Shown: piece after piece, positions 1 through 8,956 of the stretch
Layout of the letters: every line of letters starts with the position of its first letter
Position numbering within the stretch: the stretch's first letter is position 1
Origin: Paucisalibacillus globulus DSM 18846
GTDB lineage: Bacteria > Bacillota > Bacilli > Bacillales > Amphibacillaceae
DNA length: 64,000 nt
Assembly (NCBI RefSeq): GCF_000482485.1
Contig: NZ_KI519440.1
Span: 62,001 to 126,000, forward strand
Reading direction: 5' to 3'
Program-made: the position numbers and the translations under genes
Notes under the pieces: model-generated
Databases searched by the model: none
What the model was told of the DNA's origin: nothing
What the model saw: only the letters and a program-made list of their open reading frames with translations

Positions 1-795
1 AATATAGAAGCCATCAAAAAAGCACAAGAACAAGGGCATATTGTTATGGCTTTATCCGGACGTGCCATAAATGGTATAAAACCTGAATTAGATAAGTACG
101 GATTAAACTGCCATATTGGGGCAAATAACGGTGCATCTTTATATGTGGATGATAACTTACTTCATATGACCTTTATAAAATCAGAACACTATAAGCGAAT
201 TTCCTTAGAACTAGAAAAAGAATTTGTTCCATTTAATATGTCTACGAATAACGGCGTGTTTGCTCCTAGAAATTGGGATGAAAGAGTAGAAAAAGTAATT
301 TCTTCAGGTGCTGTTCCAAAAGAAAATCTTCAACATAGGCACTACGAAATGTTAACCAGATCAGCAGAAAAAAAGGGTCACAATCTCTTCGATGATGTAG
401 AAGACGTTGTCAATGATGAATCAATTGAAGTTCAGAAGTTTTTGATTGTGACATTGGATCCAAAACAGAAAGAGAGAATAGAGCAGTTTCTAAGTACGAT
501 TGAGGAAATAGGTGTAGCTTCATCTACATTAAATATTGACATTATGAACAAGGATGCTAATAAGGGAACAGCCTTAAAATGTATGGCGGATCATTATAAT
601 ATTCCATTAGAAGATACGGTGGCTATTGGAGATGATAGTAATGATATTACGATGTTCCAGATGGCGGGGTTATCGATTGCAATGGAAAATGCAAGTGATG
701 AAGTGAAAGAGTATAGTGATGTTGTTACTTTTTCTAATGATGAACATGGTGTTGCTTATGCTATTCATAAATATGTATTAGATAGAAATGCTTAG
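1..795 (+). CDS. HAD-superfamily (Cof-type) phosphatase, 5' end outside window
   Basis: Sugar-phosphate or nucleotide phosphatase of the HAD Cof/IIB type, cytoplasmic. The reading frame is open from base 1, so the gene begins upstream and the nucleophile motif DxDGT is not in the window. The visible part has the 'SGR' motif II region, the IIB cap domain, the conserved Lys of motif III (NKGTALK) and the Mg-binding GDDSND motif IV near the end. The protein is about 50-60% similar by eye to the next gene (964-1812), including the shared ending 'DEHGVAYAI'; the two are tandem duplicates. Substrate cannot be read from sequence. Confidence 0.9.
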   Translation, partial: NIEAIKKAQEQGHIVMALSGRAINGIKPELDKYGLNCHIGANNGASLYVDDNLLHMTFIKSEHYKRISLELEKEFVPFNMSTNNGVFAPRNWDERVEKVISSGAVPKENLQHRHYEMLTRSAEKKGHNLFDDVEDVVNDESIEVQKFLIVTLDPKQKERIEQFLSTIEEIGVASSTLNIDIMNKDANKGTALKCMADHYNIPLEDTVAIGDDSNDITMFQMAGLSIAMENASDEVKEYSDVVTFSNDEHGVAYAIHKYVLDRNA

Positions 796-963
796 TTTAA
801 TGAAGGTAACGGAAAATTAATATAGACAAATAAAAAGAGTTTTTGATGTTATAAAAATGTAATGAAGACAAATGGAGAAGAATTATAAGGTACATGGAAA
901 TAGGTTTCTTGTCTTATTTAGAAGGAGAGACCTGTCCCTGTAACCTGAAAGTGGGGAACGAAA

Positions 964-1812
964 ATGAAGCTAATTGCGCTAGATCTAGATGGAACTACTT
1001 TTAACTCTAGACACGAAATAAGTAAGGAAAATTTAGAAGTAATCCAGAAAGCACAAGAGCAAGGGCATAAGGTAATGGTATTATCTGGCCGGGCGTTAGA
1101 AGAAATCAAACCAGATTTAGAAAAATATGAATTACTATGTCCTGTTGGGGCAAACAATGGAGCCTCCTTGTTTGTAATGAATCAAATAGTAAATATGATT
1201 TCGTTACAACCTGAACAAATTAATAAAATTGTTTTAGAAGTAGATAAGGAATACCTACCGTACAGAATTACTACCAATAAAGGAGTGTTTGTTCCAAATG
1301 ATTACGTTCAGCGATTACAAAAAGTACTTACAACTGAAGATGATAAAAAGAAGCTAGAAATCTATAAAGCATATTCCGAGCGATATGGACATCAACAAAT
1401 TGATCATATCGAGGATATTTTAAACGATAAATCTATTTCGATACAAAAGTATTTTGTTTACACACTAGACCCACTACAAAAAAGTAGATTCAAAACGTTA
1501 TTAGATTTAATAGATGATCTCTATATTGCTGCTACTCCATTATTTATGGATATCATGCATAACCAAGCTAGTAAGGGAAATGCATTGAAGTATATGGCAG
1601 AATACTATAATATTCCACTCGAAGATACAGTTGCTATTGGGGATGAAGTAAATGATATTACTATGTTTCAGATAGCGGGACTAGCCATCGCAATGGGTAA
1701 TGCAACGGATGAAGTGAAAAAATATAGTGATGTTGTCACATTAACAAATGATGAACATGGTGTTGCTTATGCTATTAACAAGTATGTTTTAGGAATAGAA
1801 AATGAGAATTAA
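964..1812 (+). CDS. Cof-type HAD phosphatase
   Basis: 282-residue HAD hydrolase. Asp7 and Asp9 in LDLDGT are the nucleophile and acid/base. 'LSGR' is motif II, 'SKGNALK' gives the motif III lysine and GDEVND (residues 226-231) binds Mg2+. The length suits the Cof/YwpJ family with a C2B cap between motifs II and III. A GGGGAACG ribosome site lies just upstream of the ATG. It is the middle of three HAD genes on the same strand. Members of the family dephosphorylate sugar phosphates, FMN or pyridoxal phosphate; which applies here is unknown. Confidence 0.92.
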   Translation: MKLIALDLDGTTFNSRHEISKENLEVIQKAQEQGHKVMVLSGRALEEIKPDLEKYELLCPVGANNGASLFVMNQIVNMISLQPEQINKIVLEVDKEYLPYRITTNKGVFVPNDYVQRLQKVLTTEDDKKKLEIYKAYSERYGHQQIDHIEDILNDKSISIQKYFVYTLDPLQKSRFKTLLDLIDDLYIAATPLFMDIMHNQASKGNALKYMAEYYNIPLEDTVAIGDEVNDITMFQIAGLAIAMGNATDEVKKYSDVVTLTNDEHGVAYAINKYVLGIENEN

Positions 1813-1854
1813 CAGAATAGAGCATGTTTGATTATTACTATAGTAGGTGATCAG

Positions 1855-2691
1855 ATGAGGAAAATTATTTTTATGGATATTGATGGAACGCTGGTAAACG
1901 ACAATGGAGTTATTCCAGAATCAGCCAAGCTCGCAGTCCAAAAGGCGCGGGAGAATGGACACCTTGTATTTATATGTACTGGGCGGTCTAAGGCGGAACT
2001 TTTCCCAGAGATTTTAGATATTGGTTTCGATGGCATTATTGGTGCTGCAGGAGGCTATATTGAAGTAGGACAAGAAGTGATCCTCCATAAGAATGTAAGT
2101 AAAAAAGATGTCGAACATCTAGTAAACTACTTCAACGAAAATAAAATTGACTTTTACTTAGAGTCTAATGGTGGGTTATTTGCAAGTGAAAACTGTAAAA
2201 AGCATATTGATGAAATCATTGAAAAAATCCTCGAGGAAAATCCAGATGCAAGGGAAGAAGTAGAAAAGGGATTACGTCCATTTCATGATGCTTTAATAGA
2301 TGAGGAATATTTAATTCGAGAAGATATCAATAAGATTTCATTTTTAGGATCGGATATTCCTTTCGAGGTCATTCGTAAAGAATTCGCAGCAAAGTTCAAT
2401 GTCATTCCTAGCACAGTACCTATGTTTGGAGAAAATAGCGGGGAATTATCCGTTCCAGGCATTCATAAGGCGACTGCTATTGAACTGTTACTTCAGCATT
2501 TACAAGCAGATAAAAAAGATACATTTGCCTATGGTGATGGGATGAATGATTTAGAAATGATTGAATATGTCCAACAAGGCATTGCGATGGGAAATGCGAA
2601 AGAAGCATTGAAGGAAGCAGCAGATGATGTTACCGGTACCCATGATGAAGATGGTATTTTTAATAGTTTTAAGAAGTATGGCTTGATATAA
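1855..2691 (+). CDS. Cof-type HAD phosphatase
   Basis: 278-residue HAD hydrolase. FMDIDGT (Asp8, Asp10) is motif I, 'CTGR' motif II, 'HKATA' motif III and GDGMND motif IV. A TTG at 1828 would also open this frame, but AGGTGAT at 1845-1851 sits just before the ATG at 1855, and the family start is a few residues before DxDGT, so 1855 is chosen. It is more distant from the two upstream HAD genes than they are from each other, so it is a neighbour rather than a recent copy. A strong terminator follows at 2741. Confidence 0.92.
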   Translation: MRKIIFMDIDGTLVNDNGVIPESAKLAVQKARENGHLVFICTGRSKAELFPEILDIGFDGIIGAAGGYIEVGQEVILHKNVSKKDVEHLVNYFNENKIDFYLESNGGLFASENCKKHIDEIIEKILEENPDAREEVEKGLRPFHDALIDEEYLIREDINKISFLGSDIPFEVIRKEFAAKFNVIPSTVPMFGENSGELSVPGIHKATAIELLLQHLQADKKDTFAYGDGMNDLEMIEYVQQGIAMGNAKEALKEAADDVTGTHDEDGIFNSFKKYGLI

Positions 2692-2740
2692 ACTAGATGA
2701 AGAGTTAATTTCCAATAAGTAATGTTCATGGACCATTATG

Positions 2741-2782
2741 AATAGCAAACCTATTAGCAGTTAAATTGGTTTGCTATTTTTT
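2741..2782 (+). terminator. Rho-independent terminator after HAD genes
   Basis: Perfect 11-bp stem, AATAGCAAACC with GGTTTGCTATT, around a 16-nt loop and followed by a T run. It closes the HAD gene cluster. Confidence 0.85.
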
Positions 2783-3061
2783 ACTATAACAATGATTTTG
2801 CAAGTGCTAGATTTTGTGAAAATAAATGTTAATTATGACCAACTAAGGAATTAATAGCATGATAAATGAAGGGGCAACTATTCCATAGATTAAAAGATTA
2901 GATTTTAGAGTATTAATCATATTTCAGATATCGGAAAATATAAAATTGACTAAGTATTCAAAGGAATTATCTGGTAATCCATGTTACTATTAAAGTGTGA
3001 TTATTAACTAACTGATCTTGTGGTTTTTATCTTTTTAAGAAGTTGGTTAGGGGGAAGTATT

Positions 3062-4039
3062 TTGAATGTAGAACAAAAAAACATTCACTTTCTAAAAGAG
3101 TACATAGATATTGAGGGTCATAAAAATGGGGTATTTATAGAGTCAACGGATTTCGAAAATCCCTTACTCTTGTTTTTGCATGGGGGACCTGGATTCCCAC
3201 AATATCCGATTATTAAACAATCCGGACTTACGTGGTCAGATGATTTTACGGTTTGTTATTGGGAGCAAAGAGGTACGGGGATGTCTTATAATGCATCCAC
3301 TCAAGGTGAACTAACCATAGAAAGGTTAATTTCAGACGCGTTGGTCATAATCAATTATCTAAGGGAAAAGTTTAATAAAAAAAAGATTTATATTTGCGGG
3401 CACTCCTTTGGAACATTACTTGCTAGTATTGTTGTGAGTCGATATCCTCAGTATTTTCATGCGTATATTGGAGTTGGGCAATTTGGAAGACATTTTGAAT
3501 CCAACAAGCATACGTATAATTTTTTATTAGAGACATCGATTAAACAAGGGGATAAAAAGGCGGAGAAAGATATTCGTTCTGTCACGTTTGATAGAGAATT
3601 TTATAAAAATCAGGGTTATCGTAGAATCTTAGGGAGATATCTTAATAAGTTTGGAGGTGGTACGAAGAGAACGGGATATTCCAATTGGAAAGGTATTAAA
3701 GATCTATTTGCTTGTAGCCAATATACTTGGAAAGAGCGTTTTAATATACCTAAGGGAATCTTCTATAGTTATGATGCCTTATCGGAAACCATTGCCAAAG
3801 CTGATGCTGTCATACAAGCACCTCGTATGGAAGTTCCTATTTATATTTTCCATGGTTTATTCGATTATCAAACCTCTTACAAAGAGGCAAAGCGATTTTT
3901 TGAAAAAGTAGAGGCACCATTAAAAAAAATCTATACGTTTGAGAACGCGGCACATTCTCCTTTTATAGAAGAAAAAGAGAGATTTATACATATTCTTAAA
4001 AAGGATGTATTGGGTTTATATGTTACTCCCATGCAATAA
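3062..4039 (+). CDS. alpha/beta hydrolase, proline iminopeptidase-like
   Basis: 325-residue cytoplasmic alpha/beta-hydrolase. HGGPG (residues 40-44) is the oxyanion-hole motif typical of proline iminopeptidases and related esterases. GHSFG gives the nucleophile Ser115. 'FHGLFDYQ' near residue 265 holds the likely catalytic Asp and 'AAHSP' near residue 300 the His. A TTG start at 3062 is preferred over the upstream GTG at 3020 because AGGGGG lies 5-10 bases before it. Monocistronic, with its own terminator. Peptidase versus esterase activity cannot be separated by reading. Confidence 0.85.
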   Translation: MNVEQKNIHFLKEYIDIEGHKNGVFIESTDFENPLLLFLHGGPGFPQYPIIKQSGLTWSDDFTVCYWEQRGTGMSYNASTQGELTIERLISDALVIINYLREKFNKKKIYICGHSFGTLLASIVVSRYPQYFHAYIGVGQFGRHFESNKHTYNFLLETSIKQGDKKAEKDIRSVTFDREFYKNQGYRRILGRYLNKFGGGTKRTGYSNWKGIKDLFACSQYTWKERFNIPKGIFYSYDALSETIAKADAVIQAPRMEVPIYIFHGLFDYQTSYKEAKRFFEKVEAPLKKIYTFENAAHSPFIEEKERFIHILKKDVLGLYVTPMQ

Positions 4040-4055
4040 AATATCTTGCAAATAG

Positions 4056-4095
4056 AACAAATGCGGTTCCAAGAATGGAGCCGCATTTGTTTTTA
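4056..4095 (+). terminator. Rho-independent terminator
   Basis: ACAAATGCGG pairs with CCGCATTTGT (one internal mismatch region) and a T-rich tail follows. It closes the hydrolase gene. Confidence 0.8.
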
Positions 4096-4104
4096 TTTAG
4101 TAGA

Positions 4105-4187
4105 TAGGAAAGTATAAAAAACTTTCCGCCGACATAAGAAGAACTAACACATTCGTTAAATGACGAATGAATGTGAGTTTTTCTAAT
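4105..4187. repeat. 83-nt double-hairpin dispersed repeat, copy A
   Basis: A short hairpin (GGAAAGT/ACTTTCC) is followed by a longer one whose arms end in AGAAGAACT and AGTTTTTCT. A copy of identical length lies at 28590-28672, with most changes in the second loop. Both copies sit just behind a terminator. It is probably a genome-wide non-coding repeat family. Confidence 0.75.
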
Positions 4188-4193
4188 ATCAAA

Positions 4194-4955
4194 TTAAAAC
4201 GCCGCAGTCCAACCACCATCAGCTGTGACTACTGTACCATTTACAAAGCTTGATTCATCAGATGCTAGGAATAATGCAACTTGAGCGATTTCCTCAGGTT
4301 GTCCAACACGAGGAATAACACCTTGTACTGGTTTAGTACGTTCTATACCAAATGGATTAACATTTTTCATAGAAGCAGAAATATTTGTTGCTACAGCACC
4401 TGGTGCAATCGCATTACAACGGATGCCTTTTTGAGCATACATATAACCAGTGTTCTTTGTTAGACCAATAACTGCATGCTTAGATGCACCATAAGTTGCA
4501 CCGGCATGAGCACCATTTAGTCCACCAGTTGAAGCAGTATTAATGATGTTTCCTTTGCCTTTTTCTAAGAAAATAGGAAGTGCTTTACGCATTGCACGCA
4601 TAACACCTTTTGTATTGATATCAAAAATCAAATCCCAACGCTCATCTAGAATGTCTCCAACAGGCTCGAATCCATCCATGATTCCAGCATTGTTTACTAG
4701 AATATCTAAAGTTCCATAAGTACTCACTGCAGTATCAATCATGTTATCCACGTCTTCTTGTTTTGCAACGTTTACTTGCACTGCCGTAGCACTGCCACCA
4801 TTTGCAGTGATACCGTTTACAACTTCTTGCGCTCCGTCTAAATTAAGGTCAGCTACGATTACTTTAGCACCTTCACTTGCATACAGTTCAGCAATTGCTT
4901 TTCCCATCCCGGATGCTGCACCTGTTACGACTGCTACTTTGTCTTTTAATTTCAT
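4194..4955 (-). CDS. SDR-family NAD(P)-dependent oxidoreductase
   Basis: 253-residue classical short-chain dehydrogenase. TGAASGMG (11-18) binds the cofactor, NNAG is at 88-91, and Ser142, Tyr155 and Lys159 (YGASK) form the catalytic set. Asp36 after the second strand (VADLN) favours NAD over NADP. The C-terminal 'GTVVTADGGWTA' is the usual end of the glucose-dehydrogenase/FabG-like group. An upstream in-frame ATG would add 30 residues, but AGGGAGG at 4964-4970 fixes the start at 4955. It is divergent from a TetR gene that probably controls it. Substrate unknown. Confidence 0.9.
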   Translation of the reverse strand: MKLKDKVAVVTGAASGMGKAIAELYASEGAKVIVADLNLDGAQEVVNGITANGGSATAVQVNVAKQEDVDNMIDTAVSTYGTLDILVNNAGIMDGFEPVGDILDERWDLIFDINTKGVMRAMRKALPIFLEKGKGNIINTASTGGLNGAHAGATYGASKHAVIGLTKNTGYMYAQKGIRCNAIAPGAVATNISASMKNVNPFGIERTKPVQGVIPRVGQPEEIAQVALFLASDESSFVNGTVVTADGGWTAAF

Positions 4956-5009
4956 TCTATTTTTCCTCCCTTTAGCTTGAAAAATTTTATTGAACATGTG
5001 TACATTAAA

Positions 5010-5038
5010 ATTATATGATAGGCTTAGAAAATAAACAA
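5010..5038 (-). promoter_or_regulatory. sigma-A-like promoter for the SDR gene
   Basis: On the minus strand TTGTTT and TATAAT are separated by 17 bases, about 55 bases upstream of the SDR start. Confidence 0.5.
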
Positions 5039-5066
5039 ACAACAAAAATTATAGAAACCGTTGGGT

Positions 5067-5096
5067 AATCAACACTTCGGTAGAATTTTGTTGATT
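5067..5096. promoter_or_regulatory. candidate TetR operator
   Basis: Perfect 8-bp inverted repeat, AATCAACA and TGTTGATT, with a 14-bp spacer (30 bp in all). It lies in the intergenic region between the divergent SDR and TetR genes, just before the regulator's ribosome site. Position and symmetry suit an operator for the TetR protein; binding is inferred. Confidence 0.45.
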
Positions 5097-5112
5097 AAAG
5101 GGGTGAAAAAAT

Positions 5113-5688
5113 TTGAAACATGACTTAAGAGTAATTAAAACACAGGAAAGCTTGCGGCATGCATTATTAGAACTTTTGAAAGTAAAGCCTTTAGAGGATA
5201 TTTCAATTGCAGAGTTATGTCGTTTAGCTCAAATTAATAGAGGGACTTTTTATTCGCATTATAAGAATGTACATCAAGTATTCAAGCACTATTTAGAGGT
5301 GATTGTGGAAGACTTCAGACGTGCTTATGAAGAGCCCTACATCAAAACAAGATTCAAAATCGAAAATATGAATGCGGACATGATACAAATCTTCCATCAT
5401 GTAAAGAAGTATCAAGATTTTTATCAAATCGTATTTGATCACAGAATTCCAATGATGTACTACTATTTACTATTTGATTCGGTCAGAACATTTATAGAAG
5501 AATCCTTAGTGAAAAATCAAATTGACAAAGAGGAGGGAACCCTAGAGGACTATCTGTTGAGCTATCAAACGAATGCAATCCTTGGGCTATTGATAGAATG
5601 GCACCGAAAAGACTATCAAACAAACGCCGAAGAACTAAATAAACAATTAATTACAATAATTTCCCTAAACAGTCCATTCCGCAATTAA
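5113..5688 (+). CDS. TetR/AcrR-family transcriptional regulator
   Basis: 191-residue one-component repressor. The N-terminal helix-turn-helix spans about residues 22-46, with 'ISIAELCRLAQINRGTFYSHYKN' split as the usual TetR recognition helix ending in FYxHYKN. The C-terminal two-thirds is all-helical ligand-binding domain of the type often called TetR_C_33-like. The start is TTG with AAAGGGGTGA upstream. It is divergent from the SDR gene with a palindrome between them, so it likely represses itself and the SDR. The effector is unknown. Confidence 0.88.
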   Translation: MKHDLRVIKTQESLRHALLELLKVKPLEDISIAELCRLAQINRGTFYSHYKNVHQVFKHYLEVIVEDFRRAYEEPYIKTRFKIENMNADMIQIFHHVKKYQDFYQIVFDHRIPMMYYYLLFDSVRTFIEESLVKNQIDKEEGTLEDYLLSYQTNAILGLLIEWHRKDYQTNAEELNKQLITIISLNSPFRN

Positions 5689-5690
5689 AA

Positions 5691-5874
5691 GCCATGGGGA
5701 CAGGTTCACTGGCCTGATTAGCTAAAGGGATAATCTTTATATTTAGAATGGCATAACCAACTATTGAGAGATCAGCTACTGATAAAGTTGATAATCTAGT
5801 AGTACTTTTGGGAAGTGTAGAAAAGTAATAGCTATTAGGTGAAAAAAGTAGGCCGAGGAACCTGTCCCCATGGC
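5691..5874. repeat. 184-bp MITE-like element with 24-bp terminal inverted repeats
   Basis: The ends begin GCCATGGGGACAGGTTC on the left and, inverted, on the right; 21 of 24 end bases match. The interior has no credible reading frame. It fills most of the gap between the TetR and chemoreceptor genes. Single ends of the same family occur at 7396, 12045 and, interrupted, at 54944. Likely a non-autonomous mobile element or a folded-RNA repeat. Confidence 0.65.
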
Positions 5875-5929
5875 ACTAAATGTGGTAAAATAGTAATTTG
5901 GTACTATATTACATCAGAGGAGAATTAGT

Positions 5930-7393
5930 ATGTCTATCGAAGAATTAAACAGTCAAACATTAAGGAAGAAAAATAAAGTTGTATTAATCATGTTGATTAT
6001 CGCTACTATTTTGGGTACTGTCGTTGAGATGAGTTTAGATAAGCCACTACAACTTATATTGTTGATAGCAATAGGTGGAGGATTACTTTGTGGAGTTATA
6101 GCTTTTTTACATAATACAAATCGTTTATCGAATGCAATTTCTTATTTATCAATATTTGGTTTAGTGTTAATTGTCGGAGCTATTATGTTAGTTAGCCCTT
6201 CCGAGAACAATTTGTCATTAATTTACTTTTTATTAATTTGTTCTGCTTTATACATGAACCTTGTTCTCTATGCAATAGGGATAGTAAGTGGAATAGGTTT
6301 ACTAATATTTGCCTTTTCATTTAACAAGGGTTTCTATTCGTCGGATATTACCACTTATTTAATGTTATTTTCTCTAGCTATTATTGTACTATTTTTCCAA
6401 CAAAAAATAATGGGTAGCCTTGAGAAAAATCTCGCTTCCATGTCAGATGCTATGGCAGAAAAGTTAGAGGGAGAGTCGAAACAGCGTATTACTTTAGCAG
6501 AAAACTCTGAAGTTATTGCTAGTAATATGCATAAAGTAGAAGAGCAATCTGAAACAGAAAAAATTACATTTAATGAGATCAATGATGCACTACAAGAAGT
6601 TGCATCTGGAACACAGTCGCAAGGAAATTCGATAAGCAATATTATTGGAGCAATTGAGACTACAGCTAAAGAAGTGACACGGATGAATGGGGGAGTAAAT
6701 CAGATAAGTGATTTTACAACCCAGATGTCAGAAGAAATTGATGAAGGTCGCTCACAATCTCAAGTATTAAATAACCAAATGGACGAATTCAAGCAATTTA
6801 TCCAATCAACTGAGGAACAAATGAAGCAGCTTGGTGAGAATATTGAGTCTTCCCTTAGCTATATCGAATCGATTCAGGAGATAACTTCGCAAACCAATCT
6901 ACTTGCACTGAATGCATCTATTGAAGCGGCAAGAGCTGGAGAAGCGGGTAAGGGATTCTCCGTTGTTGCGGAAGAAATTCGTAAACTAGCTGAGACAACG
7001 GATAAAACGGCAGTCCAAATTTCTTCTACATTAAACCAAGTTCATTTGAACAATCTGGAGACACAGGGACAAATGAATGTTGTTGCTAGTAAGATGGATG
7101 AAAATATAGAAGGAACGATGAAGAATCAAAACATCTTTGAATCGATTCAAAAATCGATTATTCAATTAAATGGAGAAGTCCAATCATTTGAAACTGTTGC
7201 TCATAATATCAATAAAGAAACAGGCTCTATCGAAGGGGCAGTCAATGAATTTGCTGCTATTTTAGAAGAAGCATCCGCCTCACTTGAAGAAATTTCAGCA
7301 ACTGTTCAAACACAAACAAATAATAAAGAACAACTTGCACAATTAATACAAGAAACAAACAAAGCAACCCAAAACCTAACGAACCTATTTTAG
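5930..7393 (+). CDS. methyl-accepting chemotaxis protein, multi-pass N-terminus
   Basis: 487-residue chemoreceptor. Residues about 17-155 form five or six membrane helices with almost no extracytoplasmic sensor loop. There is no recognisable HAMP domain; a coiled-coil methylation and signalling domain follows directly. The hairpin tip with '[19 protein letters not shown]' lies near residues 318-336 and is intact, so coupling to CheA/CheW is expected. The membrane sensor suggests it detects a lipid-phase, redox or temperature-like signal (inference). GGAGAA precedes the ATG. Confidence 0.9.
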   Translation: MSIEELNSQTLRKKNKVVLIMLIIATILGTVVEMSLDKPLQLILLIAIGGGLLCGVIAFLHNTNRLSNAISYLSIFGLVLIVGAIMLVSPSENNLSLIYFLLICSALYMNLVLYAIGIVSGIGLLIFAFSFNKGFYSSDITTYLMLFSLAIIVLFFQQKIMGSLEKNLASMSDAMAEKLEGESKQRITLAENSEVIASNMHKVEEQSETEKITFNEINDALQEVASGTQSQGNSISNIIGAIETTAKEVTRMNGGVNQISDFTTQMSEEIDEGRSQSQVLNNQMDEFKQFIQSTEEQMKQLGENIESSLSYIESIQEITSQTNLLALNASIEAARAGEAGKGFSVVAEEIRKLAETTDKTAVQISSTLNQVHLNNLETQGQMNVVASKMDENIEGTMKNQNIFESIQKSIIQLNGEVQSFETVAHNINKETGSIEGAVNEFAAILEEASASLEEISATVQTQTNNKEQLAQLIQETNKATQNLTNLF

Positions 7394-7395
7394 GT

Positions 7396-7417
7396 CCATG
7401 GGGACGGGTTCCTTGGC
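7396..7417. repeat. solo end of the GGGGACGGGTTCC repeat family
   Basis: CCATGGGGACGGGTTCCTTGGC directly after the chemoreceptor stop codon; it matches the terminal repeats of the element at 5691-5874 but has no partner end nearby. Confidence 0.6.
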
Positions 7418-7448
7418 ATTTTAGTTATTAGAAGTAGGAGTGTTTCAT

Positions 7449-8660
7449 ATGCGTAACGAATCTGATATAGAATTAGAACAGGCGATGGTGAATGCCTTGG
7501 CTGTATTGAAGCAATCAGAAATGGATCTTGAAAAAAAGAATAATAATAAATACTGGGCAGAACTTACTCTGCCCTTTACACTTCATGACGGATTAAGTAA
7601 GTATACAAAAGCTGAATTGGATGAAATTCGAAAGTACTTAGATATAAAGCGTGCTAGTAGCTTGAGAAAACCGGAATTAATTCTTCGGATACAGGAAGCC
7701 TTACCTCTATTGTTGGAAAAGCTTTGTCTAAATCTGGATGAAGAGCGTTTCAATTTATTATCCCAAATGGCAAGTAACGGTGGGTATATTAATGCGCCAA
7801 AACTAGAACATGAACAAATCAGCTATCTACGTGCTACTGGGGTAGTATATACAGGAAAAAATAATGGAAATCAAGTTCTGGCATTGCCAACGGAGCTTAT
7901 TGATACGATACTTTCTCTAACGAAGGATAAAAGAATACTAGAAACTATAAAAAGAAACACGGAATGGATAAAGCTTACACATGGTCTTTTGTATTATTAT
8001 GGAACACTAGATATGAATAATTTAATAGACCTATTGGAAAAATATACAGAAAAGCCATTGATTCTACGAGATTATCTAACTGTCATGCATGATGCAAATA
8101 CGTACCGAGTGGAACATAATGTTGACATGGAAGGATACTCTAATAGACGAGTATTTGACCCGAAAAAAGTGAAGCAGGAGCAACGAGCGAGAGCTGGCGT
8201 TTCCTTTTATCCATTTACTAAACAAGAATTACTTACTGCCGGAGAAATGGAGTTCGTGGATAGAAATGAAGGCTATCAAAGAATGGTCCAGTATATTGTA
8301 GGAAATTATGAAATAGATAAGGATGAAGCGGACAGTATAGTTGAGGAATGTGTATACGCGATTAGAATCGGACATGCTCCTAATGAAATCCTTGAATATT
8401 TAGGTACAAGACTAGAATTTATGAGTATGGAATCTGTTCAAGCGATGATGGCTCAAGTTATTCATGTAAAGAACCACACAAGGCAATGGTTTCTCAAAGG
8501 CTATGCACCTATTGAACTAGGAGAACAGGAGAAACCGTTTCTTCAATCAACACCAACAGCATCGGATAAAAAGCCGATACACACTGGTAAGAAAATTGGT
8601 AGAAATAAACCTTGCCCATGTGGAAGTGGGAAAAAGTATAAGAAATGTTGTGGCAGGTAA
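7449..8660 (+). CDS. SEC-C metal-binding domain protein
   Basis: 403-residue soluble protein. The last 19 residues contain [13 protein letters not shown], the zinc-binding SEC-C motif found at the end of SecA and in many stand-alone proteins. Residues about 50-85 ([18 protein letters not shown]) resemble a SAP/Rho-N type helical DNA-binding hairpin. The middle is helical and unassigned. The ATG at 7449 has AGGAG eight bases upstream, which is better than the GTG at 7440. Function unknown; a nucleic-acid or ribosome-linked role is a guess. Confidence 0.85.
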   Translation: MRNESDIELEQAMVNALAVLKQSEMDLEKKNNNKYWAELTLPFTLHDGLSKYTKAELDEIRKYLDIKRASSLRKPELILRIQEALPLLLEKLCLNLDEERFNLLSQMASNGGYINAPKLEHEQISYLRATGVVYTGKNNGNQVLALPTELIDTILSLTKDKRILETIKRNTEWIKLTHGLLYYYGTLDMNNLIDLLEKYTEKPLILRDYLTVMHDANTYRVEHNVDMEGYSNRRVFDPKKVKQEQRARAGVSFYPFTKQELLTAGEMEFVDRNEGYQRMVQYIVGNYEIDKDEADSIVEECVYAIRIGHAPNEILEYLGTRLEFMSMESVQAMMAQVIHVKNHTRQWFLKGYAPIELGEQEKPFLQSTPTASDKKPIHTGKKIGRNKPCPCGSGKKYKKCCGR

Positions 8661-8725
8661 CTGAACCTATTAACAACCAAAATTCAGTAGTTTAAACAGT
8701 ATATCTGTTGAAGCGTTTAGAAAAA

Positions 8726-8775
8726 AGAAGTAATCGTACACCCAAATCAAAGGGGGCGGTTACTTCTTTTTACAT
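8726..8775 (+). terminator. Rho-independent terminator
   Basis: AGAAGTAATCG pairs with CGGTTACTTCT (one G-U pair) followed by TTTTT. It ends the SEC-C gene. Confidence 0.75.
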
Positions 8776-8917
8776 AGGCTGCGATTAATCTAACAATAGG
8801 TACCAAGAAAATGAAACTCTTCCACTATTCTGAGCTGTTCTTTAAACCTGGCACCCTCGTATCAAATATACAAATCGACATAATATGACAAAAACCGGGA
8901 AGTGGCAGGCACCTAGG

Positions 8918-8929
8918 CCCCCCCCCCCC
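8918..8929. repeat. 12-base poly-C tract
   Basis: An uninterrupted run of 12 C in AT-rich DNA, inside a GC-rich intergenic patch (about 8850-8950) with GGCAGGCACC-type repeat fragments, just behind the GGDEF-EAL stop codon. Its length may be uncertain in the assembly. Confidence 0.8.
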
Positions 8930-8956
8930 GGCAGGCCCTGTGCTCCGACACTCAGG

